From contig CP025326.1 in NCBI GenBank assembly GCA_004014935.1, positions 372,001-436,000 of the forward strand: a stretch of 64,000 nt of DNA, in the 5' to 3' direction. Origin of the DNA: Saccharomycopsis malanga. Lineage: Eukaryota; Ascomycota; Saccharomycetes; Ascoideales; Saccharomycopsidaceae. The notes beneath the pieces were generated by a model. That model did not search any database. It had not been told where the DNA came from and saw only the letters and a program-made list of their open reading frames with translations. The position numbers and the translations under genes were made by a program. This document shows positions 39,117 through 49,276 of this stretch, one piece after another; positions within the stretch are counted from its first letter, which is position 1, and each line of letters starts with the position of its first letter.

Positions 39117-40448
39117 ATGAAATACGTTACAGGGGCACTTTTGGTGGCTTTGCTACTAGTTGCAGGCCGGTTTTCAGGACCTACAAACCGAGTAATCATA
39201 GTGACGACTCGGCTGGAGCTGCGCACCTACACAAGAGCCCTTTTGCACGCCAGAAGCTTCGTCAGAAATGGGTACAATGTGGTGATGGTGGGGCCTTTGG
39301 ACAGCCAGGGGTTGCAGACTGACTGGGTGCTCAGAAATGCGCTTCAAACTGGCCAATTCAAGGTGCTGCTGACATTGGTTTCCCGCAATATAATGCTGGT
39401 CCGAAACCCGTTGATTCGCTTTATATACATAATAAACTTCATTTGGTCTTTTGCCTGCGCATTGTACAGCTCCCAGAATTCGAAACTCGTCCTTCTAGAG
39501 CGAGACTTGCCCTCGGTGGTGTTGCCTGTGCTCTGTATAAGCATTGTCTGGAAACTGGTGCTTCGAAACCGCAAAATCCTCGTCGATTGGCAGAATAGTA
39601 ACATTTCTTGGTTCGAGGCTCGCTTGAACTGCTGGTCGGTCGACCACAATCTAGTCCTGTCGTCTTGCTCAAGATCTAAACTCATAGAAAAAGTGTGTCG
39701 TGATAAAACACCTTCCTCGGTAACCTTGGACAATTACAATCAATTGAAAAGATTGCTCATCGAAGAGAAATTCATTCTTTTTGAAAACTCCCCGGCAGAC
39801 GAATTTGTTCCACAGTCCAGCCAAAAAACACCCTTCTTTAAAGCATATTTTGGTTCAAACCAACTTCTGGCCAATACCAAGATCCTTTTCACACATATAA
39901 ACCCTTTGGACACCCCTCCAGACCTCTTGTTTGATGCCTTGAAACAATACGATGCTGCTTTGGAGCAGTCTTTGTGGAAATCACCGGCTCTTTGTCTTCT
40001 ATCCAAGATCATTCTTGTAATCAGCGTAGATTTCCCTAGCCAGCAGCATTTCGTAAACCAAAAAACTGCCCAGTTCCAGTTTTCCAAAAATATCACCATC
40101 ATTCCACACTGCTTCAGGTTGGATGACCTCCCGAAAATCATTCCTGCTGCCTATTTGGCGTTGGAGTTCCAAAAAGACTCCAAACGCCCCAGTCTTTTGG
40201 TCAATCTTGACTCACCATCTGAAACCTTGTCGATTCAGGCCCTCAATTATCTTGGATGTGGAATACCAGTCATTATTATACCATCATCTAAAAAGCACTT
40301 GAAATTAACACAAGATTTGTCCAACATCTTGATAGAACTTTTCACCGACACAAACCTTTATGAAAATACTACAAACTTGGCCCTTGCAAAGTTCCAAACT
40401 CAAAGATGGGAAGAATCTTGGAAAGTGCTGATGTCAGCCATTTTATAG
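39117..40448 (+). CDS. Diverged ALG1-like beta-1,4-mannosyltransferase (GT33-type)
   Basis: A 443-residue protein with the length and layout of Alg1: an N-terminal membrane segment (residues about 5-18), SFVRNGYNVVMVG, a hydrophobic region (FIYIINFIWSFACALY), ILVDWQNSNISW (compare IIDWHNLAYS in Alg1), FENSPADEFVP (YDRPASQFQP), and a C-terminal ALNYLGCGIPVIII (ILDMFGSGLPVIAM). Alg1 adds the first mannose to dolichol-PP-GlcNAc2 on the cytosolic ER face. Several catalytic-region residues differ: the HTSSSGLDLPMK block is replaced by LVNLDSPSETLS. CTG codons (39213, 39219) fall near the conserved HSPR serine. It is either a fast-evolving Alg1 or a paralogue with altered function. Confidence 0.6.
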   Translation: MKYVTGALLVALLLVAGRFSGPTNRVIIVTTRLELRTYTRALLHARSFVRNGYNVVMVGPLDSQGLQTDWVLRNALQTGQFKVLLTLVSRNIMLVRNPLIRFIYIINFIWSFACALYSSQNSKLVLLERDLPSVVLPVLCISIVWKLVLRNRKILVDWQNSNISWFEARLNCWSVDHNLVLSSCSRSKLIEKVCRDKTPSSVTLDNYNQLKRLLIEEKFILFENSPADEFVPQSSQKTPFFKAYFGSNQLLANTKILFTHINPLDTPPDLLFDALKQYDAALEQSLWKSPALCLLSKIILVISVDFPSQQHFVNQKTAQFQFSKNITIIPHCFRLDDLPKIIPAAYLALEFQKDSKRPSLLVNLDSPSETLSIQALNYLGCGIPVIIIPSSKKHLKLTQDLSNILIELFTDTNLYENTTNLALAKFQTQRWEESWKVLMSAIL

Positions 40449-41356
40449 TAATTTTTAACAAAACAATAATAAAATGCACCATGTAACCATATAGACGTAT
40501 TACAATCTTTTATAAATAATTCTTTGGTACGTCAAACGTCAGCCATCCATATACCTGTTCCACAACAGCTCTATTCATCTAATTATCACAGCAAATAGAC
40601 TTTATCATGGTGTTTATCTTGTATTATTTATAATTATGATTACAATAAGCATACATATGTAGATATCATGCGCCGACATGTAGCAAAGAATCTGAACATT
40701 TACTTATTTTACAGCTGATCTAACATAAGACGATAATATTCATTGTATTTCTGGTCATAACTATTGAGTTTTTCAGATATAATATTTGGTGAATGTTGAA
40801 TTGATAAAAATATCAAAAATTGCCAATAAAAAGCTGATAAAGAGCTGAATTAACTAATAAAATTTATCAAAAATTGCTGATAAAGCTGAATCAATAACAA
40901 CCATCAAAAAGTGCCATTGGAAAGCTCGTTAAACCATGTTCAGACCAGTCTAAATATCTATTTACCAGTCTAAAGCCTCTAGTGATCCTCTCTAGGCTGT
41001 CAGTGCTCTATATAAACATCCAGGCCAAATAACAATTCATTACATGGCCTTGCCAAATATTTCTGTAGTCATGTTTACAGGGACGTAATAATAAAATGAC
41101 AATAAACCTGTGCAAATCAGAAAAGAACCAAAGGCAAACAACTCTCTTTTGAAAACACATTTTTGCAACACGACCGAATAGTCTAAACCCCTATCAATAC
41201 ATAAGAAATTAGCAGTGGAATCGAAATGAAAGAATATAAAGAAGAAGCAAAAAAGAGGGCTTTTGTAAGTTAACGAATGGAATGGAAATTAAATTGTTTG
41301 CTAACAAATTGAAAAAAATAAAAATAAACCAGCAAGAACAAAAGAATAAAATATAA
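40449..41356. other. Intergenic, AT-rich
   Basis: Between two convergent genes. Near 40800-40920 an imperfect repeat of ATCAAAAATTGCTGATAAAG and neighbours occurs two to three times. No gene or RNA is recognised; a run of A-rich DNA ends at the stop of the next gene. Confidence 0.45.
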
Positions 41357-41893
41357 TCACAATACAATAGATTGGCCAGGAGTAGCGCCGTTCATGACCA
41401 TGTTTTTAGCATTTACGTTGAGTTGGTGGTTTTTATGATTATTATTACTCTGATTTGGCTTAGTAATCTTACTGTTCGTTGTATTTGGGTGTTTGAACGA
41501 ATCATTGGCTGGTCCTGGTCTGGTCCGTTGTTGCTGGTTTTTGCTATTGTTTTTCTCGTTTACAAAAGGTTGAAAGTTTACAATTTCGAATTTCTGGGAG
41601 TTGAAACCACTAGCTTGGTGAGAAAGCTCAATTATCGGTAACAAATTGTTATATCTACCGAGATATTCTTCCAATTGCTCTCTCAAGGAGAACAACTTGA
41701 CTGCTACTGAGTGAAAAAAAAAGTATTCATTGGTACCGTCAGGAACATTTGCTAACATTGTAATGAAACTGTTGATTTCATATCGAACAGTATCAATTTG
41801 CTTCTTGACCACTTGTATTTCTGCCAACGTCTTTTCTATATCTATTTTGCTCGGATCGAAATCAGAAAGCTGGATTTGTGCTGTCTGGTTCAT
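41357..41893 (-). CDS. Unrecognised small coiled-coil protein (178 aa)
   Basis: Residues 15-95 are helical with heptad-like hydrophobics (IEKTLAEIQVVKKQIDTVRY, then VAVKLFSLREQLEEYLGRYN). The remainder is Asn/Gln/Lys-rich and probably disordered, ending TPGQSIVL. The size and layout resemble small structural subunits of nuclear complexes (for example Mediator or kinetochore helices), but no motif settles this. The ATG at 41893 is the only sensible start. A TATA-like TATTATAAATAG (about 41934-41945) lies upstream on the minus strand. Confidence 0.65.
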   Translation of the reverse strand: MNQTAQIQLSDFDPSKIDIEKTLAEIQVVKKQIDTVRYEINSFITMLANVPDGTNEYFFFHSVAVKLFSLREQLEEYLGRYNNLLPIIELSHQASGFNSQKFEIVNFQPFVNEKNNSKNQQQRTRPGPANDSFKHPNTTNSKITKPNQSNNNHKNHQLNVNAKNMVMNGATPGQSIVL

Positions 41894-42547
41894 TGTGCTT
41901 GGAATATCAATAGTGTATTGGGCTAAAGTATGATATTATTATAAATAGTGTGTTTATATTTTCTGAAATATTGTTAAAGACCTTATAGGTGCAGCATGCG
42001 TCATGCAGCAATAAAAAAAAACGCAATGTAATCCACCAATTAAACACCCAACTTGTCCTTTTAAAGATGAAATAAACTAGCAAATAAGAAGTTGCTTCTT
42101 TGCAGAAAATATATATTTATATATATTTATATATATATTTATATATAAATATACATGTATATCGAAAAAAAAGGAAACCAGAAACTGAGCGGTCATGTGC
42201 TGCTGCTGCTGGTTGACGCGGCTTTGGTGTGATAGACGCGGCTATGGTGCGATAGACGCAGAATTATGCATAAGAAATTGTATATATAGGAGGGTTTAGT
42301 AATTTAACGTAAATTTGTAGATTTATTTGAATAATGAAATGGTGTGAATGAGATGTGTAATTGGCGTGTAATAAAGGGTATGAACGGATGCAGAAATGTA
42401 AAAAGTATGATACAAAACGATTATATAAAAGGGTAATGAATGAAAATAAGCTTAGCTGATGAAAATATGAGATTAAAATAATGAAATGATTAATAAATAA
42501 GCTTGGTTGACGAAAACATAAGATTCGTAAGACCCAGTAGACAATGT
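41894..42547. other. Intergenic with AT runs
   Basis: Contains a TATATTTATA-type simple repeat (42107-42155) and three imperfect GACGCGGCTTTGGTG units (42215-42260). No gene is seen. Confidence 0.4.
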
Positions 42548-43587
42548 TTAGCAATCGATCAAATTGACAACGTCTAAATAAACAGGAGAGCATTGGGAAC
42601 CAACGTTTTCATCGTAAAGATTGTAAAAAGTGCCTGAAAGACACTGATAAAAGATGGTGGTGTTACCAAGGACCAATCTGCCCTCTGGACTGATTCCCCA
42701 TCCGGCAGCTAGGATGGCGCCGGCCTGGGGAGTTGGGCCGTCGAACTGGAACTGGTGGTTAGCGACTATGGAGCCGATTCTTTTGGAAGAGTCTACTAAA
42801 ACAGACTTTTGCAAAGTCATGGTCAAAGTACCGTTTTGTTTGCATGAAGAGGCAGCCCGAGGGTTGCGGCAGCAGAGGACGAGGCTAATGTCGAGGTGGC
42901 ATTGGCTGTGGAGCTCGAGAATGTCGAAAGAGTGCTTGAGGAGACAGAAACAGAGCTAGACAACGTGAAGTCATCGCCAGTACTGCAGCTGTCCAAGGAG
43001 GACTGGACTATGTAGGTTTTCCCGAGAACGGTGGTGGTAAAAGTGGTGTAATCGCAGGAAGCAGCAGCAGTGGTGGAGGCAGCACTGTCACTGGTTGCCG
43101 AGAGAGTGAACACAGTATGCTCGGTGGTGCAAACATCACACTGTTCCTCGGTGGTGCTGCTGGCAGTGCTGCTGGCAGTGGGGCTGGCAGTCTTGGTAGC
43201 AGTCTGGGTGTTGGTGACGGTGTTGGTGACGGAAACAGAAACAGTTTGGTACACAATGCTGCTGGAGCCGGTTTCTTTGACAGTTGTAAGAGCCGTTTTG
43301 GTATATGCACCCTGGATCTGTCCATCGCCAATCTGGCTCACTGGCTGGATCAACGTCGAAACATAGTCTCGTCTTGCCAACTGGCCAGCAGAGCCCCCAG
43401 CCTTGGCCAGTGCTTCTCCAGTATGCACAGGAGCAATCGCAATACCAAAAGTGGTGGTATAATCGGTCTTGACGCCCAGCATAGTTGTTCTGGGCGTGAG
43501 ACTTGTCCAAGAGGACGCTCCATCTGGAACATATGATGCCAAACAGCCCGGAAGCGCAGCTAATAGTACACAGTGTTTTGCCAACAT
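42548..43587 (-). pseudogene. PIR-family cell-wall protein gene with a frameshift
   Basis: The first frame (43587-42823, 254 codons) has a signal peptide, a Kex2-like site (LARRD), one PIR repeat PVSQIGDGQIQ and a Ser/Thr/Ala-rich stem. The second frame supplies the whole conserved PIR C-domain: [53 protein letters not shown], ending DLVNLIDC-like at 42548. PIR proteins are linked to beta-1,3-glucan through the repeat's Gln, and the C-domain holds four Cys. The two parts overlap in different frames within the Ala/Ser tract just before the first C-domain Cys codon (42842-42844), so one base has been gained or lost near 42845-42880. All other features are intact. Causes could be a recent mutation, a sequencing error or a recoding event. 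Confidence 0.88.
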
Positions 43588-44493
43588 TTTGCTTTATGTT
43601 CGATGACTCGCCGCTCAAATGCTCAGATTTTCAAATTCTCAAACGCTCAAATGGCCAAAGGGTATCACAGGTGTGGCGCTAAGACTGGCTGTGCAAAATG
43701 CAGTCTCAAAAGCTTGGAGTTGTCAAAGTTTTCAATACAAAAAATCACTTTTCAGTGCAAGAAATCAGAAACAATAAATATAATAACCTAACTACACGAA
43801 GCCATACCTTTTATACCAAACCAAGATCCTTGAGCTAACTGGTAAATAAGCAAGCTTCTGGCAAGCCACCTTGTATCATATTCCCTACAATCAGCCGGCT
43901 TACCTATTCATTCAAGCTCCTCGTCTAACATGCATGATTGGCGTAAACTGGGGTAAGGTAAAAACGTGAAAAAAAAGGCAAACTGATTGGCTGATTACAC
44001 TGTTTCAGTCAGCGCTTTCAAAAAGAGGCTGGCAGCCCTTTGAAAATCACTACAAAACATTTCACTGTATGATCAAAAAGATGCGTAAAATATCAAATGT
44101 TACAAGTTTCCATCAAACTAATCACCAAATCACCGTGCTGTCAAACCTATGCTTGACACCTGCTTCTGAATTGTACTGCTACTGTACACAGCATCCAAAA
44201 TCTTGCCCCTTCACTATATTACACTGATTCGAGTACACTTCTTGTTTGCTGCCAACCTCGTCAATGTTGAGCCTTCCTGCCACCTCTATTTTCTGCATGG
44301 CCATGCGTTGCAATGCGTTGCAATGCGTGTGCCCGCAGGTCTCCTCCTTCTTTTGCAAGACTTTTCGCAGTCTGTCTTGGACATTATACGATCCTGGATA
44401 CTCCAATGGTAGTTGTTGTCTTGTTCAAAACATTATGGTTGATATGATCTAAAAAAAGATTAGAAAAAATGGTTAAAAAAAATTAAAAAAAGA
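43588..44493. other. Upstream of PIR gene and downstream of tRNA-Lys
   Basis: A CTCAAATG repeat of 9-11 bp (GCTCAAATGCTCAGA, TCTCAAACGCTCAAAT) lies at about 43612-43660. The rest is AT-rich with a duplicated GCGTTGCAAT (44305-44325). No gene seen. Confidence 0.4.
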
Positions 44494-44576
44494 CTCCTCA
44501 TCAGGGGCTCGAACCCTGGACATTTCGGTTCCTTATGCGTAAAAGCCGAACGCTCTACCAACTGAGCTAATAAGGA
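44494..44576 (-). tRNA. tRNA-Lys(UUU) with a 10-nt intron
   Basis: On the minus strand, acceptor arms TCCTTAT and ATGAGGA pair fully. The D arm TAGCTCAGTTGGTAGAGC (A box) and T arm CAGGGTTCGAGCCCCTG (B box) are present. The anticodon stem TTCGG/CCGAA encloses CTTTTA plus a 10-nt intron (CGCATAAGGA) before the last loop base, so the anticodon is TTT. A T-run terminator (complement of AAAAAAATTAAAAAAA) follows directly. Confidence 0.95.
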
Positions 44577-45227
44577 CGGAGCTTGGAAATTTTTCTTCTT
44601 GTAAGGTCTATACATAATTTGAGTGGCGTAGAAATTGAATCATCAACAATATTTTCCATGCCTTGATGGTCTTAAGAGCCAAAATTGGCAAATATCTACG
44701 TTAGTTCTTGAAAATGAGCTATTTTAGCTAAGGCTTAAAAGCTGTTTGATACCAAAATAACTGCAAGTAAGGAAATATCATCGGTTTGTAAGAAAAACTC
44801 TTCCTGTAAAGTTCTTTTTGTTCATTTTTATTAGTGAAAGCATACAAATTTATACATACAAGAAGCAAGTTAAACAGCAGGACAAAGTTGTTATTAATGT
44901 ATTTTATGAATGAGAAGTATTAATACGGAAGAAAATACATGGCCGATATAGAACAAAAGCATTCAATCATTACATGTTGAATAAATGTCTTCGAATGCAA
45001 TTACTACTGACAGTTAGAAAGTTGAATGAAATATGGGGTTTACAGGTATTAACCCTGAGAATGGCTATTATAAATGGAAACACAGCTAGTTGATAAGAGT
45101 TGTATAATGATATCTTTAGCGGGATAGTGTAGAAGCAAAGAGACTACTACAATAATTGGACAATGCCCTCTCGCAAGGAGAAAATTGGTCTGCTTATAAT
45201 GTTGTGGTAATCCAGATGCACCAATCA
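44577..45227. other. Gap between tRNA-Lys and AAT array
   Basis: AT-rich, no coding or RNA signal recognised. Confidence 0.4.
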
Positions 45228-45572
<345 letters not shown>

Positions 45573-46499
45573 CAATCGAATTGTTATAAATATTAATACA
45601 AGTGCTGTAAATAGAAGGCTTCAAGATGCTACATAGTATTCACCTACTGTAGACATTAATTTGTAGTGTTACATCACATAGGGTAAAGACGAGACTTTAT
45701 ATTGTTTCATATTTAATTCACAAATTAGACATGTTTACACCATATAAGCATATGTTAAACACCATGAGCTCAAGATGATACATCCGAAAAGGGCGAATTA
45801 TTGGTGCAGACCCGCAGGCCAGGAGGACGCATAAGGTATGGTAGCATGCACGTTGTCACGTTGTTTGATTGTTAAACGCGCTTTTAGGCGTACAAGACCA
45901 TGCACATTGACGCACGAAGAAGCGAGCAGTTTACTGGACACGGTTTTTCAGGGAATTTTGGACCAAAAAACTAACGGCAGTTGGGATGGGAATAAAGAAA
46001 GAAAACAAAAGGATTTTGTCGAGTTGGATTTACTTTTTTTTCTCGAGTTGTTTTTGTTTTTTTAGAAAATCAAATTACAAGAGCAACAGCACCACCTATT
46101 CACTCGTTTCAAACTGTATCAGTGTGTGTGTATATCGCCTGTTGACGAAGATAGTGTTAGAGGCTAATTAGGGTTAGGTAATATCCAAATCTAGTTAGTG
46201 TTTCACCCCCTAAAGGTCAAACAATTGGCACTCCTTTTTCGCCCAATCAAGACACCGCGAGGACGAGAAGAAAAGTTGGAAAAACAGCTTGGAATGCCAT
46301 CAGTTGAAATCTTTAATATACATTGTTGAAATTGGTAGTCTTGAGATCTTAACACCCAGTCATTCATTATAGATCAAGGTGTGAGTTTTGTTAGTAGTTG
46401 GTGAGAGTTTTTCGTGAGAATTTCTCGTTTTGTTAGTAATTGGTGAGAATTGCTCGTTTTGTTAGTAAATTCCAAAGTTTTGTATAAAAAAGACAAAAC
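45573..46499. promoter_or_regulatory. WSC-gene upstream region
   Basis: A TATAAAAAAG lies at 46483-46492, only 9 bp from the ATG. A GTTAGTAATTGGTGAGAAT repeat (three units, 46390-46470) lies just above. The 75-codon frame at 45838 has no family likeness. Confidence 0.45.
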
Positions 46500-48026
46500 A
46501 TGATGGTGAGTGTGCCATTATTGTGTTTGTTGGTCCATGTTCACAGTGTGATAGCCGGGTTTTCGTATATTGGATGCTATGCCAATACTGGTGTTTCTTT
46601 AGCGTTCAGAAACACGTATCCGTCGAGTCCTGTGGAACAGTGTTCCAATCTATGCTGGGGATCCAAATATGTTGGGATAATTGATGGAAACAAGTGTTTT
46701 TGTGGGGAGTCTTCACCGTTGAGCAATTCTGTATCGGATGCCAACTGCAATAACAACTGCACTGGCTCGGGAATCAATTGCGGAGGCTCTTCTTATTATG
46801 CAGTGTATGTCAATCAGGATATACAGAGTTCTTCCTCAGGATCTTCGAGTTTCTCGCTGAGTTTGTCGCTGACTTTCTCGTCGAGTTTCTCGTCCAGCAC
46901 TGCTGAACCGTCAAGCTCCACGCTGTCGGGAACCATCACAGTGTCTCCCAGCTCTTCGTTTTCATATGTTGTGTCAACAGCGTACAATTCAAGCTCTGTA
47001 GCGTCGACGTCGTCGTACTCCTCGTTGGCTGCCAACTTGTCCAGCTCCAGAACCCTCTCGCATTCCCACCGGTCTGCAACCACGTCCAGCTCGTCGCAGA
47101 CTGTGATCACGTCCAACTCGGAGTACGTCAGAAACGGCATCACCATCACGTCCCAGGTGCTCCTAACGACCAATGCTGCGGACGTCGAGCTCACACGCAC
47201 AGCAGACAATGTGGTGTCGTCGTCAGTGACCGTGGTGAACAGCAAATCGGCGTCCATCAAGAACCAGGTCGCTGGGGGCGTTGTAGGGGCCACTGCAGGC
47301 ATCTCCTTGATCTGCTTCTTGGTCTGGTACTACACGCGTAGAGTGAAGCAGAAGGACGAGGAGGAAAAGCAAAGAAACTTGGCTACCATTGCTGCCACCA
47401 TGATCTCTCGGAATCCCGACTTGTCCTCGTCAGGCACCATCCACGGCATCAATCCGTTCAGCGACCGTAATAATACCTTGGGCTCCAAGTCGTCGTCGAC
47501 AAAACGCCGCTTGGACGCCATGGCCGACGACCAGGACTCCTTCAAGTTCTACAACAACCCCCAGCATCTCATCCGAATGGGCAGCACTGGCCACGAGTCC
47601 GTCATGCCTCCCGTAAGAATGGGCAGCACTGGCCATGATGACGACGCTCCTGCTGACAGCTTTGACAGCACCAGCTACGGCGACTCCACTTTGGGCTCCT
47701 TCTCATCCTCCAGCTCAGACGGCTACTATGCCCAGAAAATGGCCCAAGCAACTGCTTTAACCAGAAACTCGTCCAGTGCTACTAATCACTCTTCCAACTC
47801 CAGATATTCTTTTGCTTCTTTTGAGTCCAGAAAAATCATCGTTGACGACGAAATAGCCTCCAATGTCGAAAGAGACGACGGCTCTGTCCATGAGCTGTAC
47901 GCAGGTCCCGCCACCTTTGGCTTGACCATTGCTAACCCCGATAATGACAGCGATTCCGATGACGACAATCACGTTCAATGCATTAATGACAATAACGGCA
48001 ACAATAAGTTGAGAGTGTTATTCTGA
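46500..48026 (+). CDS. WSC-domain cell-wall stress sensor
   Basis: A 508-residue type I membrane protein. It has a signal peptide (residues 1-19), a WSC domain (about 20-107: FSYIGCYANTG, CSNLCWGSKYVGI, CFCGES, CNNNCTGSGINCGGSSYYAVY, eight Cys), a long Ser/Thr-rich stalk (about 110-250), and one membrane segment (VAGGVVGATAGISLICFLVW). A basic stop-transfer RRVKQK and a cytoplasmic tail of about 230 residues, Ser/Asp-rich, follow. This is the layout of Wsc1-3, which report cell-wall stress to Rho1 through Rom2. Two tandem copies of RMGSTGHE-type sequence (bases about 47575-47640) occur in the tail. Orthology within the Wsc group is not decided. The ATG at 46500 starts just before the signal peptide; a second ATG codon follows immediately. 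Confidence 0.9.
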   Translation: MMVSVPLLCLLVHVHSVIAGFSYIGCYANTGVSLAFRNTYPSSPVEQCSNLCWGSKYVGIIDGNKCFCGESSPLSNSVSDANCNNNCTGSGINCGGSSYYAVYVNQDIQSSSSGSSSFSLSLSLTFSSSFSSSTAEPSSSTLSGTITVSPSSSFSYVVSTAYNSSSVASTSSYSSLAANLSSSRTLSHSHRSATTSSSSQTVITSNSEYVRNGITITSQVLLTTNAADVELTRTADNVVSSSVTVVNSKSASIKNQVAGGVVGATAGISLICFLVWYYTRRVKQKDEEEKQRNLATIAATMISRNPDLSSSGTIHGINPFSDRNNTLGSKSSSTKRRLDAMADDQDSFKFYNNPQHLIRMGSTGHESVMPPVRMGSTGHDDDAPADSFDSTSYGDSTLGSFSSSSSDGYYAQKMAQATALTRNSSSATNHSSNSRYSFASFESRKIIVDDEIASNVERDDGSVHELYAGPATFGLTIANPDNDSDSDDDNHVQCINDNNGNNKLRVLF

Positions 48027-48766
48027 AACTATTACTTTTTTGCAATCCAAACACTGGCTGTTTTATCTTTTTGATCTTGCTTGTCTTTTTATTCCATTAT
48101 CTTGCTTATCTCTTTATTATTTTATCATCTTATTCTCGTATCTCTTTATCCCGCTATCCTATTTTCGTATCCCTTTGTTTCTTCATTATTACTCAACCAT
48201 TCTCTCAGTTTCCCATCTCTTTTTCTCATTGTCTTTTTAATATCTTGTTTCCTCATCTTTTTTAATTACCCCTTTCTTTCTTGCTCTCCTGATCCCCTTT
48301 GTTTTTGCAGAAAAATCCTCCCCAATCTGTATATTAGTCTGTTTTTGCTTACATCTTGCTTTGCCAACCTTTTTATTTCCACCCTTTTGGTCTGAATACC
48401 CTATTGTTCCGATATAGACGACTTTCTAACAATGTTTTGGATTGTAGTAGCGGCCAACTGCTCTAAGTGCAGCAACTGTTAAACAAGACGAATCAAAAAC
48501 TATGCCCACATAAACTAACTACAATAAACTTAGATACATGGCTTACAATTACTTCTCAGTCAAACGTATAATAAACATATCGACACAATTTCTCTCTACA
48601 TTGTCCATGCAATACCCTCTACCTATATAGAAAAAACTGCCAATCTACTTACCTGTCCAACAAATTCAATACTTCATCTACATAATCACACTTGATTTTC
48701 ATCAAAATTCTACTAGCCTCCTAAATATACGATGATGTTTGATAAAAAGACATCTCACCAAAATGT
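48027..48766. other. 3' region of WSC gene, pyrimidine-rich
   Basis: Bases 48060-48390 are T/C-rich on the plus strand (repeated TATCTTGCTTATCTCTTTAT-like runs). No gene is seen. This starts a 5.4-kb block without genes. Confidence 0.5.
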
Positions 48767-48951
48767 AAGAGTGCTTAGACAAGTATTCAGTTCGCAACAG
48801 ACATACATGTTAATGCAAGACAGTACATGTCCTCTCACGTGGTTTTCTTGAAAATTGGCAAAAATCCTCGAAATCGTCTGATTAACCCCTTGGTAAAATT
48901 GGGAATTTTTTCAAGCTTCCAAGCCCGTGCATGGAGCTTACATGGCACTTG
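48767..48951 (+). repeat. R4 copy 3, left arm of inverted repeat
   Basis: Starts AAGAGTGCTTAGACAAGTAT, then TCAGTTCGCAACAGA, TCTCACGTGGTTTTCTTG, the core CTGATTAACCCCTTGGTAAA, TTTTTTCAAGCTTCCAAGC and GTGCATGGAGCTTACATGGC. The right arm at 50.9-51.1 kb is its reverse complement with moderate divergence. Contains CACGTG. Confidence 0.85.
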
Positions 48952-49276
48952 CATAATACCAACATAATGACTAATGGTGTTAACACGGGTCAATTAAAAT
49001 CTATGAAGATATATCAAAAAAAAAAAAAAAAAAAAAAGCCCAAAACACTACTTTCTACTTGCTGGTTTCCATTTTGAAAAACCAGCTAGGAAACAAAAAA
49101 TCAACTGTCGTATGCTGCGACTATTCTACTAACAAATACACTTATTTTCTTGTTCATATCATTTAATGTATACATCTACTATTCCATATTCCTATAATAC
49201 ATGACATCCTTGATAATGCTTGTTTTCCTAAGATACCCTTGACATTCACCAACCGTAAATGGTCTGCAAATGCTAA

